From positions 62,001 through 126,000 of the forward strand of contig NZ_OCMS01000004.1 in NCBI RefSeq assembly GCF_900215325.1: 64,000 nucleotides of DNA. Reading direction: 5' to 3'. The stretch is from Fibrobacter sp. UWB16 (lineage in GTDB: Bacteria; Fibrobacterota; Fibrobacteria; Fibrobacterales; Fibrobacteraceae). Position numbers and translations under genes: made by a program. The notes beneath the pieces were generated by a model. That model was not told the DNA's origin and ran no database searches. It was given only the letters and a program-made list of their open reading frames with translations. Below are positions 8,068-18,466 of this stretch, piece after piece (positions within the stretch are counted from its first letter, which is position 1; each line of letters begins with the position of its first letter).

Positions 8068-9714
8068 CTACCCGTTCATTATATATTCTGCATTCTCGAG
8101 AATGTACGAATCTTTGGACTTTTGGTCTTCTGGAAGGCGCTCGAACGGGATGATGTCGTGACGCGTAAACGTGCGTTCGTCGGTAGGTCCTGAGCGGTAG
8201 CCCATCAAGAGCATGGACATCATCCAGCGGCGATGTTCCGCCTCGCGGAGGAGATAGTCATCGTCCGAAATTTCAAAACAGCGCTTGCGAAGCGGGAGCG
8301 CATTGGCGCAGTAAATAGCGGATGTCTTGTCGGCCTCGCTCAAACGGTACCACATCTTTTCTTCGGTATCGCGGGTATCAGGATTCAAGTGACGTTCGCG
8401 AACGTAATTTGCACGCTGGCCGCGTTCTACGCGCTTGGACTGTACAAATTCCTTCATTTCATCGATGTCACCCATGATGCGCACATAGCCATACATGCCG
8501 CTTTCGTTGATATTCTTGATGATATCGTCATTTGCTTCACGCCAGTAAACGGCTATATCAGCGTTATCATAAACAGCTCGCGGCAAATGCACAAGTGTCG
8601 AAATCGCCTTGGAGGCATCTTCCTTACAAATGCACACGACCAAGCGTTCCTTGGGGCTTGCAGCCACGGCGGCAATAAAGTTACGTGCCAAATCCGCTTC
8701 GCAGTAAGCATCGACAAAATTCCATTCCACGTCGAGGTAATCGCCACGTGCGGTTTCAGGATCGTGCGTCACCTTGTTACCATTGGCATCAACGTAAGTG
8801 TACTTCGAAAGTCTAAAAAGCCCCATGCGTGAGACCACCAAACGATCCACCCACTTTTCACAATCTTCATCGACAAATGTAATGCAAGTCTTTAAACCCG
8901 TGCGACTGTAATTCGGATAATGGCAAATGTTCGCAACCGCAAACGCCACCGCCTGGGCAATCGGGCCCGTGCCAATCAAGACGACATGCAAGCGTTCATT
9001 TTCGGCTTCGCGAATTGTCGGCAAGAAATCCGTTCCCACAAGCAGCTGCTCCGACATGAACTCGTATTCATTAAACACATTGACAAGCAAATGTCCCTTA
9101 TTCTGTTCGGGGGCTTTCAAATACCACAAAATTTCAGAAGACGAAGGTTCACTCAGCAGCAAATGGCAGTGGATATCGCGCGGGGCCTTTTCGCAGACGT
9201 TACGCAAGACTTCAATGCAATGCAAGTTGCGAGAATCGCGTTCAGGGCCGTCTTCGCCAATCACGAGAATTTGGTCTGCCAAAAGCGCACCAGCAAAAAG
9301 CAAATCTTCTTCGTTCTCGTAATCTTTTTTGTAATGGATAAAGTGCCCATCAATATCGCGACGGCTCACAACAACAATCGGGCGTTTGTCGCCCTTGAGC
9401 GCGCGCAAGATACTTTTGAGCTGATGGCCAGCACCTAGCACAAGCACATGACCACGGACATCGACGTGCTTTTTACCTTCGCGCATCGATTCAGACGTAT
9501 TCTTGAAAACGTTGATCATGACGCTGATGAACAGCACCGCAAAGACGACATAGCCCGACAAAAAACCTTTCCAGCCAAGAGTCTTTTCGCCAAGCACCCA
9601 AGAGCCAAGCATTACGCCTGCAACAAAAATAATCAGGGATAGGCCAAGCAAAATCAAGAGTTTCTTGGCAATTCCATTCGACCAGGCGCCTTTAATAAGT
9701 CCGTTATAATTCAT
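8068..9714 (-). CDS. Membrane protein with two Rossmann (TrkA-N-like) folds and a RyR domain
   Basis: 548 residues. Two membrane helices (about 18-40 and 51-70) with a short loop are followed by a first nucleotide-binding fold (GHVLVLGAGHQ, about 88-97) and a second (HVVLIGTGPIAQA, about 244-257). The C-terminus (about 480-540) has the bacterial ryanodine-receptor repeat pattern: LREAEHRRWMMSMLLMGYRSG, then RHDIIPFERLPEDQKSKDSYI. The layout resembles RCK-type channel regulators or CASTOR/POLLUX-like proteins, but I see no clear ion-selectivity filter. The ligand and function are unknown. It converges on the AbiE toxin gene and diverges from the next small gene. Bacterial RyR domains often occur in signalling or defence settings, which fits the neighbourhood but does not prove a role. 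Confidence 0.75.
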   Translation of the reverse strand: MNYNGLIKGAWSNGIAKKLLILLGLSLIIFVAGVMLGSWVLGEKTLGWKGFLSGYVVFAVLFISVMINVFKNTSESMREGKKHVDVRGHVLVLGAGHQLKSILRALKGDKRPIVVVSRRDIDGHFIHYKKDYENEEDLLFAGALLADQILVIGEDGPERDSRNLHCIEVLRNVCEKAPRDIHCHLLLSEPSSSEILWYLKAPEQNKGHLLVNVFNEYEFMSEQLLVGTDFLPTIREAENERLHVVLIGTGPIAQAVAFAVANICHYPNYSRTGLKTCITFVDEDCEKWVDRLVVSRMGLFRLSKYTYVDANGNKVTHDPETARGDYLDVEWNFVDAYCEADLARNFIAAVAASPKERLVVCICKEDASKAISTLVHLPRAVYDNADIAVYWREANDDIIKNINESGMYGYVRIMGDIDEMKEFVQSKRVERGQRANYVRERHLNPDTRDTEEKMWYRLSEADKTSAIYCANALPLRKRCFEISDDDYLLREAEHRRWMMSMLLMGYRSGPTDERTFTRHDIIPFERLPEDQKSKDSYILENAEYIMNG

Positions 9715-9785
9715 GAAACGCTCCCGATAAATCTGACAATATTATTATAGCTAATTTTTTAGCCGTTTTTATTATCTTTATTTCG

Positions 9786-10181
9786 ATGGATTACGAATAT
9801 AGTGTTATTGGTTCTATTTATTGTAACGCAGAGGCGATTGCATCGTTTTCTGATGCTCCCGTCGAATACACGTATCAGAGCTACAAGTTTTTGCTCCGCA
9901 AATTCAGCGAACAGATAAGCGTCAGCCTGCGCGGCTTCACCGACAGTGATTCAAAAAGCGAATCCATCAGCATTCAGGAAATCTGCAAGAACATCCCGGA
10001 ATCCATCGTCACCGAAGTCTGCAAACAGCTTTCCGAAAAGTTCGCCTGTACCGTTTCTATGCGCAAGGGCTACGAAGTCTACGGCAACGCAAACGTCTTT
10101 AACGGCGGTTCCGATTACGAAATTATCGAAGAGAAATGGTTTAAAGTCCAGTTCGACAAGGGCGTGCAAAAAACTATTTAA
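9786..10181 (+). CDS. Small hypothetical protein
   Basis: 131 residues, not recognised. It is soluble, without signal or membrane segments. Its last 8 bases overlap the end of the convergent histidine-kinase gene, so the two stop codons interlock. The start has no strong ribosome-binding site. Codon use resembles the neighbours, which supports a real gene. No function can be proposed. Confidence 0.6.
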   Translation: MDYEYSVIGSIYCNAEAIASFSDAPVEYTYQSYKFLLRKFSEQISVSLRGFTDSDSKSESISIQEICKNIPESIVTEVCKQLSEKFACTVSMRKGYEVYGNANVFNGGSDYEIIEEKWFKVQFDKGVQKTI

Positions 10182-13100
10182 AGAACCTGGCGAGGGTAGC
10201 GCAGAGGACGTTTACATCCACGGGTTTTGCCACATGGTCGTTCATACCCGATTCTAAGGCAGCGCGCTTGTCTTCTTCAAATGCGTTTGCAGTCATCGCA
10301 ATAATCGGCACATTCGCGACTCCCCTGTTTTCTAGGTTACGAATCCGGCGAGCCGCCTCATAACCATCGATACCCGGCATCTGGATATCCATCAAAATCG
10401 CATCGTACTTGACAGACGAATACTTGAGTTTTTCTACAGCCAAGTCGCCGCGTTCCATTGCCGTCACTTCTATGCCGCGGTCTTCCAGAATTTCCGTTGC
10501 AATTTCACAGTTGAGTTCGTTATCTTCAACAAGCATGACCTTGCGACCCGTAAAGTCATACGTTTGGGGCTGATTCGAAAGCGTCTTCAACGCAGAATCA
10601 GATTCCAGCGAAATTTCCGAAGAATTCCCACAGAACTTTTCGAGCATTCGCCTTAAATCCGAGGGGAACAAGGGCTTTGCAAAGAACGAGGTCACGCCCG
10701 CTTCAAGCGCTTCTTTTTCAATGTCGAGCCAGTCATAAGAGGTGAGCACCACAATCGGCGTTTTCGGCCCAATCACCTTGCGGAGCTTACGCGTAATCTG
10801 AATGCCCCTCATCTCCTGCACGTTCCAGTCAATCAAAATCAGCTGGTAATCATCCTTTGCAGTGCGGGATTTTTCGACACATTCGAGAGCGCCTGCATCC
10901 GATGTGCAGAAATCATAGCGCAAGCCTTCGCCTTTCAAAGACGCGTCAACGGTTCTGCAAATATTCGGTCGGTCATTAACGACGAGGCAATGCAAGCCCT
11001 TGAACTTTCTGGTTTCAAGAGTCGATTCAGAATCTTCGCAAAGTTTAAACTTGAACGTCATCAAGACTTCGGTGCCAAAATTTTCTTCACTCGAAACCTT
11101 AATCGTACCGCCCATCATGTCAATGATATTCTTCGTGATGGACATGCCAAGACCTGTGCCCTGAATGCCGCTCACCGTCGAAGAATTCACGCGGGTAAAC
11201 GGATCGAAAATCTGCTTCAGGAATGCTTCGCTCATGCCGATGCCGTTATCTTTCACCAGGAACTCATAAACGCCATAGCCCGATTCAGCCGACAATTCCT
11301 TGACATTCATCGTAATGAGTCCATTTTTCGGCGTGTACTTGATGGCATTGGAAACAACGTTTAACAGAACCTGATTCAAGCGCAACTTGTCACAGAAAAT
11401 CATTTCATTGTGAACGTTTTCAAGTTCCACAAAGAACTGCTGTTTGCGATTGCGGACATCCGAAAGCACAATTCCCTTAAGCGTGTGGATAATATCCGAA
11501 AGGCGTTCCGGACGGGCGGTAATGTTCATCTTGCCCGATTCGATGCGGCTCATATCGAGCACATCGTTAATAAGAGCAAGCAAGTGTTCCGAAGACTGCC
11601 CGATTTTCGAGAGGTAATCAGCGACCTGTTCCTTGTTGTCGATATGCTCTGCCGCAAGGCCCGTAAACCCGATAATAGCGTTCATCGGCGTACGGATATC
11701 GTGGCTCATGTTGTTGAGGAATGTCGTCTTTGCACGGCTTGCAGAATTTGCCATCTGTAGCGCCCGTTCCAAAGCTTCCTGGTCTTTCTTCTGCTTGCGA
11801 GTTTCTTCGTCAACGCTATGGAAACCCGCCACAATCTGCACCGGGTTCGTTGCAGTCAGCACAAACTTGATTTGCCAATATTCAACGTGTCCAAAGACAT
11901 TCGCCTTGAAGTTCACGTAATAGGCGTTCTTGTTTTTGAGGTTTTCAAGAATAACCTCTCGACGAGTCATGGCAAAGAACGTTTCACGTTCTTCTTCACA
12001 AACAAACTTGTCCTTAATGACATTGAGACGTTCACCAAAACCATGAATATCCGACCAATTCGGGACAATTCGCGTAAAGACATCCGTACAGCGGTACACG
12101 TTTTCATGCATGGAAACAGTATCAATATAGCACACCAAGTCAAAGTCTTCGGCAAGGCCTTGAATCACCGCCTGTTGCTGGATTTCCTTGCGGAGCACGT
12201 CATCCTTGTCGGCAAAACCAAGCGCCGCAAATTTCGGATGGTCCGAATCGCCCACCTTCACGAACTTCATCTCGCAATAGCGATTGAGGAAGTTCACGTA
12301 CATCGTATTAAAGCTTTTCTGGGTGGCAAGCTGCTCGCGGATATTCTTGAGAGAACCCGCCTGGAGCATGCGATTCTTATAGATGCCGCTCACAAACTTG
12401 TCGACATAGACAGAGTACGCTGCCGAATACTTGACATTTCGTTTGAACGTTTCGCCAAACGAGTTCGCCGTTGCCTTATTCATGGAATAAGGCGTAATTT
12501 CTTCGGTTTCGAGATTGATGTAGTACACCGACGTGTATTCAGACGATAGCGCTTCGATAATGGAAATATTGCGTTCCAGTTCCTTTTTCTGTTCCGCAAT
12601 TTTTTTGTTCAGCTGAATCCTTTCGGCACGTTTCTTGTCCACTGCGGCAAACGTCATAATCACAAGAGTCGCAACGCCATTGCGGCGTTCCACGACCTGC
12701 ATCACAAAGCTTATCCACGGGTTCTTGAAAATCGAAGCCTTAAAGAGCAATTCGCGACGGTCATCGTAAGCAAGGAGACGCTGGATATACTGCGGGCTTG
12801 CAAGGCGCATCCATTCTTCCTTGTATTCGCTATCGACAATCTGCACCATTCGGCTAGCGCGATAAGAACATGTATTGCGCTCTTGCTCGTTGCCAAAATC
12901 AACATTTTTCGAGGGCAAAATTTCACGGGCCGTATCGTTCGACAAGTCGCAAAGGAGAATCGCCTCGTACTCCGCCATAATCTTTTCGTGAACAAAGCGT
13001 GCGCTAACCTCGTCATCACGGTTTGCAAAGGCGACCACCATTGCCGTCGGCTCTTCATTTTCATCATCGACCTTCACGAACTTCATTTCGCTGTAGCGGA

Positions 13101-14685
13101 TTTGCCCCGCAACATTCGAACGGAACAACGTCACATAGGTCTTATTGTTCTTAAGGTAGGCCTTGATGTTGTTGAGTTCACCAGCCTCAAACATTTTTGG
13201 CTTATCGGCGTCATAAACAAATTCTTTTACAAAGCTCAGGTACACTTCATTGTAGAGCGCACCCTTTTTTATCATCGTCTCATAATAACGCTGCGACAAC
13301 TCGTTCATGGAATATGGAATCACCTCTTTGGTCATGAGGTTCACATACATCACCGAAGAATATTCCGACGCAAGCACGTCGATAATCGAAAGGTTGATTT
13401 CCAGTTCCTTTTTCTGCTGCACGAGCTTTTCGTTTAGGCTGAGCCTTTCGGACTGGTCCCTATCCACAACCGTGGCCGTCATGACAAGCGTTACCGGGAC
13501 ACCGTCAATCCTATCCAGGACACGGAATACGTTGCGACACCAAAAATACGAGCCGTCACCCGTCAAATGCTTGAAAACAATTTCCCGGCTATCTGTAGTC
13601 GCAAAAATACGTTTCAAGTTTTCAATACTTCCAAACTCATTCCACTGTTCCCTGAATTCCTCATGAACAAATGCAGACGCGTTCTTGAAGCCGACTTCAA
13701 AAGGAATAATATCCTTTTCTTTTACGCCATTGTAATACTTTGACCTGCGAACAACCTGTATGATATTCTCTTCCAAGTTGATAAGGTCAATGTTTGCAAA
13801 TTCTTCACTGACTTTTTCGTTGATTTTTTTATTGATGACTTCATCGTTCTTGTTGACAAAGCCCACCAAAAATTCATTATCGTCACCGATATCAAAGCGC
13901 ATCACGCGCGCTTCGTACCAGCGGGCATAACCATGAGCAATATCACGGAACAGGTAGCGGAAACTACGCTCACGAGAAAGGCGGTCAAGGACATTGTTTA
14001 TGTCAAGGCCTTTCATCATCATCTCACGATCAGCGGGATGAATGACGTCCATAACAACAAGCCCACCTATTCCATTGAGCTTGCCCTCGGCCGGAAAAAG
14101 ACCTTTGAGTTCGTCCTTGCAATACAAAGTCCTGAATGTCTTTTTTGTCGGATTGAAGACAAAAACGGACTCCACCTTTTCGCCAAACTTCATGACGATA
14201 TTTTCGTTGAGGTGGCGTTCAAGTTCGTAGCGCTGCTTGGAACGGATGTCGCGGTCCACATTGCGCAAGCGGAGCACAAAGCCCTTAAGCATGCCGGACT
14301 TGTCGCGGTCGGCAAAGAAGTTCATCTGGAAATAGACTTCGGCACCATCCAGTTCACATCTAAACGGGACTATATATTGAGTGGCTTTTTCAAGATTTTG
14401 CGCAATCACTTCGCGACGGGTTCGTTCACGAAAATCATCACGATCTTCGGAGCAAACGAAATTATCGCAAATGAGCTTAAACCGCTTACGGAGATTGCGC
14501 TCTCCACGGAGAGCGGGTACATGGGCAACCAAGAACTGGCTCGCATGGAAAATATCGACATCATCTTCATCTAGATTTTTTGCCAAATCGACATAGCAAA
14601 CACAGTCAAATTCATCAGCGATGGAATCGATGATTGCATTACTTTTTTCAATCCAGGATTGTTGATTTACGTCTTTATTTATCAT
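10174..14685 (-). CDS. Large soluble hybrid histidine kinase with repeated sensor modules and two receiver domains
   Basis: 1503 residues with no membrane segment, so cytosolic sensing is likely. The first ~970 residues hold several PAS-like modules in series; two adjacent ones are visibly homologous (IIDVLASEYSSVMYVNL and IIEALSSEYTSVYYINL), each followed by PYSMN. The kinase core has the H-box MSHDIRTPMN (His about 995), N-box NVVSNAIKYTP, G1 DNGIGM and G2 GTGLGMSI. Receiver 1 (about 1240-1365) keeps the phospho-acceptor Asp in LILIDWN, but its acidic pocket reads VNDRPN. Receiver 2 (about 1380-1500) is canonical: VEDNELN, MDIQMPG, TAN, and K in AKPVDV. It would relay phosphate internally to an unlinked output. 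The start has GGACGGAGC upstream. Confidence 0.93.
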   Translation of the reverse strand: MINKDVNQQSWIEKSNAIIDSIADEFDCVCYVDLAKNLDEDDVDIFHASQFLVAHVPALRGERNLRKRFKLICDNFVCSEDRDDFRERTRREVIAQNLEKATQYIVPFRCELDGAEVYFQMNFFADRDKSGMLKGFVLRLRNVDRDIRSKQRYELERHLNENIVMKFGEKVESVFVFNPTKKTFRTLYCKDELKGLFPAEGKLNGIGGLVVMDVIHPADREMMMKGLDINNVLDRLSRERSFRYLFRDIAHGYARWYEARVMRFDIGDDNEFLVGFVNKNDEVINKKINEKVSEEFANIDLINLEENIIQVVRRSKYYNGVKEKDIIPFEVGFKNASAFVHEEFREQWNEFGSIENLKRIFATTDSREIVFKHLTGDGSYFWCRNVFRVLDRIDGVPVTLVMTATVVDRDQSERLSLNEKLVQQKKELEINLSIIDVLASEYSSVMYVNLMTKEVIPYSMNELSQRYYETMIKKGALYNEVYLSFVKEFVYDADKPKMFEAGELNNIKAYLKNNKTYVTLFRSNVAGQIRYSEMKFVKVDDENEEPTAMVVAFANRDDEVSARFVHEKIMAEYEAILLCDLSNDTAREILPSKNVDFGNEQERNTCSYRASRMVQIVDSEYKEEWMRLASPQYIQRLLAYDDRRELLFKASIFKNPWISFVMQVVERRNGVATLVIMTFAAVDKKRAERIQLNKKIAEQKKELERNISIIEALSSEYTSVYYINLETEEITPYSMNKATANSFGETFKRNVKYSAAYSVYVDKFVSGIYKNRMLQAGSLKNIREQLATQKSFNTMYVNFLNRYCEMKFVKVGDSDHPKFAALGFADKDDVLRKEIQQQAVIQGLAEDFDLVCYIDTVSMHENVYRCTDVFTRIVPNWSDIHGFGERLNVIKDKFVCEEERETFFAMTRREVILENLKNKNAYYVNFKANVFGHVEYWQIKFVLTATNPVQIVAGFHSVDEETRKQKKDQEALERALQMANSASRAKTTFLNNMSHDIRTPMNAIIGFTGLAAEHIDNKEQVADYLSKIGQSSEHLLALINDVLDMSRIESGKMNITARPERLSDIIHTLKGIVLSDVRNRKQQFFVELENVHNEMIFCDKLRLNQVLLNVVSNAIKYTPKNGLITMNVKELSAESGYGVYEFLVKDNGIGMSEAFLKQIFDPFTRVNSSTVSGIQGTGLGMSITKNIIDMMGGTIKVSSEENFGTEVLMTFKFKLCEDSESTLETRKFKGLHCLVVNDRPNICRTVDASLKGEGLRYDFCTSDAGALECVEKSRTAKDDYQLILIDWNVQEMRGIQITRKLRKVIGPKTPIVVLTSYDWLDIEKEALEAGVTSFFAKPLFPSDLRRMLEKFCGNSSEISLESDSALKTLSNQPQTYDFTGRKVMLVEDNELNCEIATEILEDRGIEVTAMERGDLAVEKLKYSSVKYDAILMDIQMPGIDGYEAARRIRNLENRGVANVPIIAMTANAFEEDKRAALESGMNDHVAKPVDVNVLCATLARFFK

Positions 14686-14783
14686 TCATGCTCCGTCCCT
14701 ATTAAATATATGAAAAATCCCCAAAATGCAAATGCATTCATTAAAAACATGCGATTCGTGTCACAGATTAATATATTGTAGCC

Positions 14784-17700
14784 ATGCTATACCTGAAATT
14801 CGCGCTGAACCTTGAAAACCTCGCCGATGAACTGATCGAGGCGGTATACAATGCATGGACAAACCCATTTGAGGCCCCTGCCGTCCTATTTCCGGACCCA
14901 AAACTGGAACAATGGTTCAGGCTAAAATGGGTACAGAAAAAAAAGTCCCTCGTCGGATTCAACTCGATGATGATCGACCGATTCCTCATGGAAATCCTCA
15001 TCGGCGATAATCCGCACAAGCAAAAGCTGAATTCCGATATGCTCCGAAATGTGATTCTCGCGTACCTCGTCAAAGAGACGAACGGCACGCCGAACTACAT
15101 GCAGATGGACGACGAAGTCAAGCGCTATCTGGTCATCGACGGAACGCTCGACGAGACGCACCTTTTTGATTTTGCAAGCAAGATAGCATCGCTGTTCTTG
15201 GAATACGAAACAAGCAGGCCGAGCGATTTCATTCGCGGTGTTGACGGGAAGTCTGCGCCGGGCATTCTCGATAAGTGGAAGCAAGGGCAATTGGATGATT
15301 TTTTTGGAATAGCAAACCACGATATTGCAAAGCGTGAAGCCTGGCAACGCAAGCTGTACTCCGCCATTTTCCACGCCCACGACGGAAAACAATCTCTGCT
15401 TTCTGAAGTATTCGAAAACGAAGCGAAGCGCAAGGGTATTGAACGCACGGAATACATGACGATTCCGTACCTCTACATTGCATGCCACGACAAAAATGGC
15501 AATGTCCAATTCCACACGGAACACATGGGCAACACGCCGCTATTCATTTTTGGCCTTGGCGGCATGGGCCAGTTCTACCGCGTGATTTTGCAGAAGTACG
15601 CCGAAACGCACGACGTTTACGCCTACATCCAGAACCCCTGTATGGAATTCTGGGAAGACACTTCAACCGTTCACAAGCATGACGCAACGATTCACCGAAA
15701 CTGGATTTCTCGCAGTGGACAGTGGAGCGACAAGAGCGGGAACATCGACAGCGTCCGCGCAAAGATGTCTGTCGGCATCTCGGATGCGGGCGAAAGCAAC
15801 GACGTCGACGACATCCCCGAATACACAAGCGCAGAAGCGGAAGCCGAAAATACACTGCTCTGCAACTGGGGACGTTCCGGCCGCGACAACATCAAGCTCT
15901 GGTGCCAAGCCGCCAATTACGATTTCGACTTCAGCACGAGCGATGCAAGCGAGCTCCCACACGATACGCTTTTGCACAAGGTGCAGTACGCAATTGCAAA
16001 CCGCATCAACACATTGCCCGACTTTACCGCAAGCGACTGCAAATCAAAAGATTTTAGCCTTGATGTGACCGCAGCGCCAACCAAAATTCGCGAAGTCGAA
16101 GCGCTCCACACGAGCATCTGCAAGCTCATGCAAGAAGGCGCTCGCGTGAGCGACATTCTCGTCGTATCGCCCGCACTGGACGATTACCGCACCGCCATCA
16201 AGACGATTTTCGACCAGACGCCCGAAAAGAAAAAATACGCCAGCGAAAACGACAAGGACGGATTTTTGCACATCCCGTTTGCGATTGTCGATTCACCTGC
16301 CAGAAGTTCGCAGACCGAAAACGTATTGGACAACTTGTTCTCGATTTTGGAACAGGGCACCATTACACGCCCGACATTCTTTGCGCTGTTGCGCAATCCG
16401 GTTGTTCAGCAGACGCGCCACATCAGCGAAGACGATGTAAACAATTGGGAAAGCTGGATTGAAGAGACGAACGTCTACCGCGACCGCGAGCACAAAAAAG
16501 AGGACTGGCTCGGCGGCGTTCGCCGTTTGCTCCTTGCGAAAATGACGAAGAATCCCGTCGAATATTCACACGGGGATTCTAGCGAAACGCTCATGCCGTA
16601 TGCCGACATGGCGACAAGCGACAGTCGCTCGCTTTGCAAGTTTGTGGAATGCATCGAATCACTCAAGAAGTGGATGAAATTCGCAGGTTGCGACGGAAAC
16701 AAAGTCGAGAATCGCGAAGTTTCGAGCGAAAAGAAGGTCGCGGACCTCAACAAGCTCAGTGATTTCATCAGCGAATGGATCACGATGTCAGGCGCTCCCG
16801 ACGGTTTCGCCAGCGAAACGATTATCGTCAACAACGTGATGCAAGCCATCGAAGGTCTCCGCAACCAGATGGATGCCGAACTCGAAAGCATCTCGTGGAA
16901 GGTCGTCAAGCAGACGCTTCTCACCGCCGCACAGTCATCCGCTTACAGTTGCGGAACGCTTTTCGTCAACGGCATCACGTTCATGAACTTCATCCCGAAC
17001 CGCATTATTCCCGTAAAGCACTTGTTCTTTATCGGCGGCGATTCCATGAACTTTCCGGGCGCAAAACAGCACAACACGCTAGACCTCCGCAAGTCTTGCC
17101 GCCCGTGGCCGGGCGACGATTCGCCTATTGCCAAGCGCCGTTACGCGTTCCTTTGCCAGCTCATGAGCACAAGCGAAAGTTTCCACGTGAGCTACGTGAA
17201 TCAGGACATCCGCAAGGACGCCGAACTTTACCCGACCTCCGTCGTGAACGACATCCGAAAGTTTTTGGTCAATGCCATTAATTGCGATCAGAACATCGCG
17301 CCCGCAAAGAAAATCGGGCTTTCTGAAGCGTGGCCCGAGAACAAGATTTCGCTGGACGAGACCCGAGACTTTACGGAACTATTCACGCAAAAGAGCCTCC
17401 GCAACAAACGCGCATTCTTGAACATGATGCAGGACGGATTTGCGCACGTGAACCCTGCAACTGGCGCCATGCAATCTGCAGACGAAGACGTCGCCGTCAA
17501 ATTGCCCGAACGCGTTCCGCTGTATATGCTCAGCGACTTTTTGAAAGACCCGTTCGAATTCCGCATCAGCCAAATGCTTGTCGCCTCCGAATCTGATGAC
17601 CCAGAAAAGGAACTGTTCGAGCCGATACATTTTGAACCGCTACAAAAGAGCGCCCTCCTCAAAATGATGGTTGCCGCAGAACTTTCCCACAAGTCCGAAG

Positions 17701-18464
17701 AGCTTGAAAAATTCAAGAAGGAATCCGCGCTTAAAGGCAACATGCCCGACGGAATCTTTGGCGAAAAACTTCTTGCCGAAATGGAATCGCAAAAGAACTT
17801 GATTCTTGCAAAAATGGGAAAAAATCTCGTTTCACAAATCAAAGAATCCTGGAGCTATCAGGCAAAAATTCAGGACATTCAAATTGACCGCGGTACCGAT
17901 AGCAAGTGGACACTTTCGGGAACGCTCGACTGGTGCGATAGCGAAAATCTCGACAACATTTCCGAGATGATTACCGTTTCATCGTCTTACAGCAAGACGA
18001 CTTTGGACAAGTTCTTATCGCCTTACGTCAAGGCGCTAGCCGTCATTGCACAAAGGGCAAGCACTCTCGACGCAAACGCAGAACAGACTGTAAAGATTTC
18101 CATCTACAATACCGAAGCTACCGCAGAACCCTCGACCGCGACGGTCTCCATGACACCGCAAAAGGCGACCGAAACATTGCAAGAAATCTACACCGCTGCA
18201 TTCGGTAACGAAACAGAGCGCCCTTATTCCAAGGCCGTTCCCGCCAGCTTGCTCGACACACAGGGCATTACAAATATCCGCGCGTTCAAGGACAAGCTTT
18301 TAGACTGCTGGAAATATTTCGACAAGAAATCGCTTTTCGACCCCATCACCGATGTCGGTTTTGAAGCCAATAACTTTACAAACCAGTGGAGTGAGGCGAT
18401 AAGGAAAATGCGCAGCCTCATGCAAATTACAGTCACCGAAAACGCAAAGAAAAGGAAGGCATAA
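14784..18464 (+). CDS. recC: Exodeoxyribonuclease V subunit RecC
   Basis: 1226 residues, close to the usual length of RecC (about 1120). RecC holds the inactive helicase-like and nuclease-like folds that split the strands and read Chi in RecBCD. Family segments seen include FPDPKLEQWFRLKWVQ near residue 35, and GITFMNFIPNRIIPVKHLFFIGG followed by FPG near residue 735, corresponding to the conserved MRSIPFKVVCLLG stretch of E. coli RecC. Identity follows from these and from the recB and recD genes directly downstream (2 nt and 1 nt gaps). The start lacks an obvious ribosome-binding site. Confidence 0.93.
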   Translation: MLYLKFALNLENLADELIEAVYNAWTNPFEAPAVLFPDPKLEQWFRLKWVQKKKSLVGFNSMMIDRFLMEILIGDNPHKQKLNSDMLRNVILAYLVKETNGTPNYMQMDDEVKRYLVIDGTLDETHLFDFASKIASLFLEYETSRPSDFIRGVDGKSAPGILDKWKQGQLDDFFGIANHDIAKREAWQRKLYSAIFHAHDGKQSLLSEVFENEAKRKGIERTEYMTIPYLYIACHDKNGNVQFHTEHMGNTPLFIFGLGGMGQFYRVILQKYAETHDVYAYIQNPCMEFWEDTSTVHKHDATIHRNWISRSGQWSDKSGNIDSVRAKMSVGISDAGESNDVDDIPEYTSAEAEAENTLLCNWGRSGRDNIKLWCQAANYDFDFSTSDASELPHDTLLHKVQYAIANRINTLPDFTASDCKSKDFSLDVTAAPTKIREVEALHTSICKLMQEGARVSDILVVSPALDDYRTAIKTIFDQTPEKKKYASENDKDGFLHIPFAIVDSPARSSQTENVLDNLFSILEQGTITRPTFFALLRNPVVQQTRHISEDDVNNWESWIEETNVYRDREHKKEDWLGGVRRLLLAKMTKNPVEYSHGDSSETLMPYADMATSDSRSLCKFVECIESLKKWMKFAGCDGNKVENREVSSEKKVADLNKLSDFISEWITMSGAPDGFASETIIVNNVMQAIEGLRNQMDAELESISWKVVKQTLLTAAQSSAYSCGTLFVNGITFMNFIPNRIIPVKHLFFIGGDSMNFPGAKQHNTLDLRKSCRPWPGDDSPIAKRRYAFLCQLMSTSESFHVSYVNQDIRKDAELYPTSVVNDIRKFLVNAINCDQNIAPAKKIGLSEAWPENKISLDETRDFTELFTQKSLRNKRAFLNMMQDGFAHVNPATGAMQSADEDVAVKLPERVPLYMLSDFLKDPFEFRISQMLVASESDDPEKELFEPIHFEPLQKSALLKMMVAAELSHKSEELEKFKKESALKGNMPDGIFGEKLLAEMESQKNLILAKMGKNLVSQIKESWSYQAKIQDIQIDRGTDSKWTLSGTLDWCDSENLDNISEMITVSSSYSKTTLDKFLSPYVKALAVIAQRASTLDANAEQTVKISIYNTEATAEPSTATVSMTPQKATETLQEIYTAAFGNETERPYSKAVPASLLDTQGITNIRAFKDKLLDCWKYFDKKSLFDPITDVGFEANNFTNQWSEAIRKMRSLMQITVTENAKKRKA

Positions 18465-18466
18465 TC

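Noticed and set aside
8233-8832. Plus-strand frame opposite the RyR-domain gene
   Set aside because: Opposite a gene with clear domain motifs; no ribosome-binding site.
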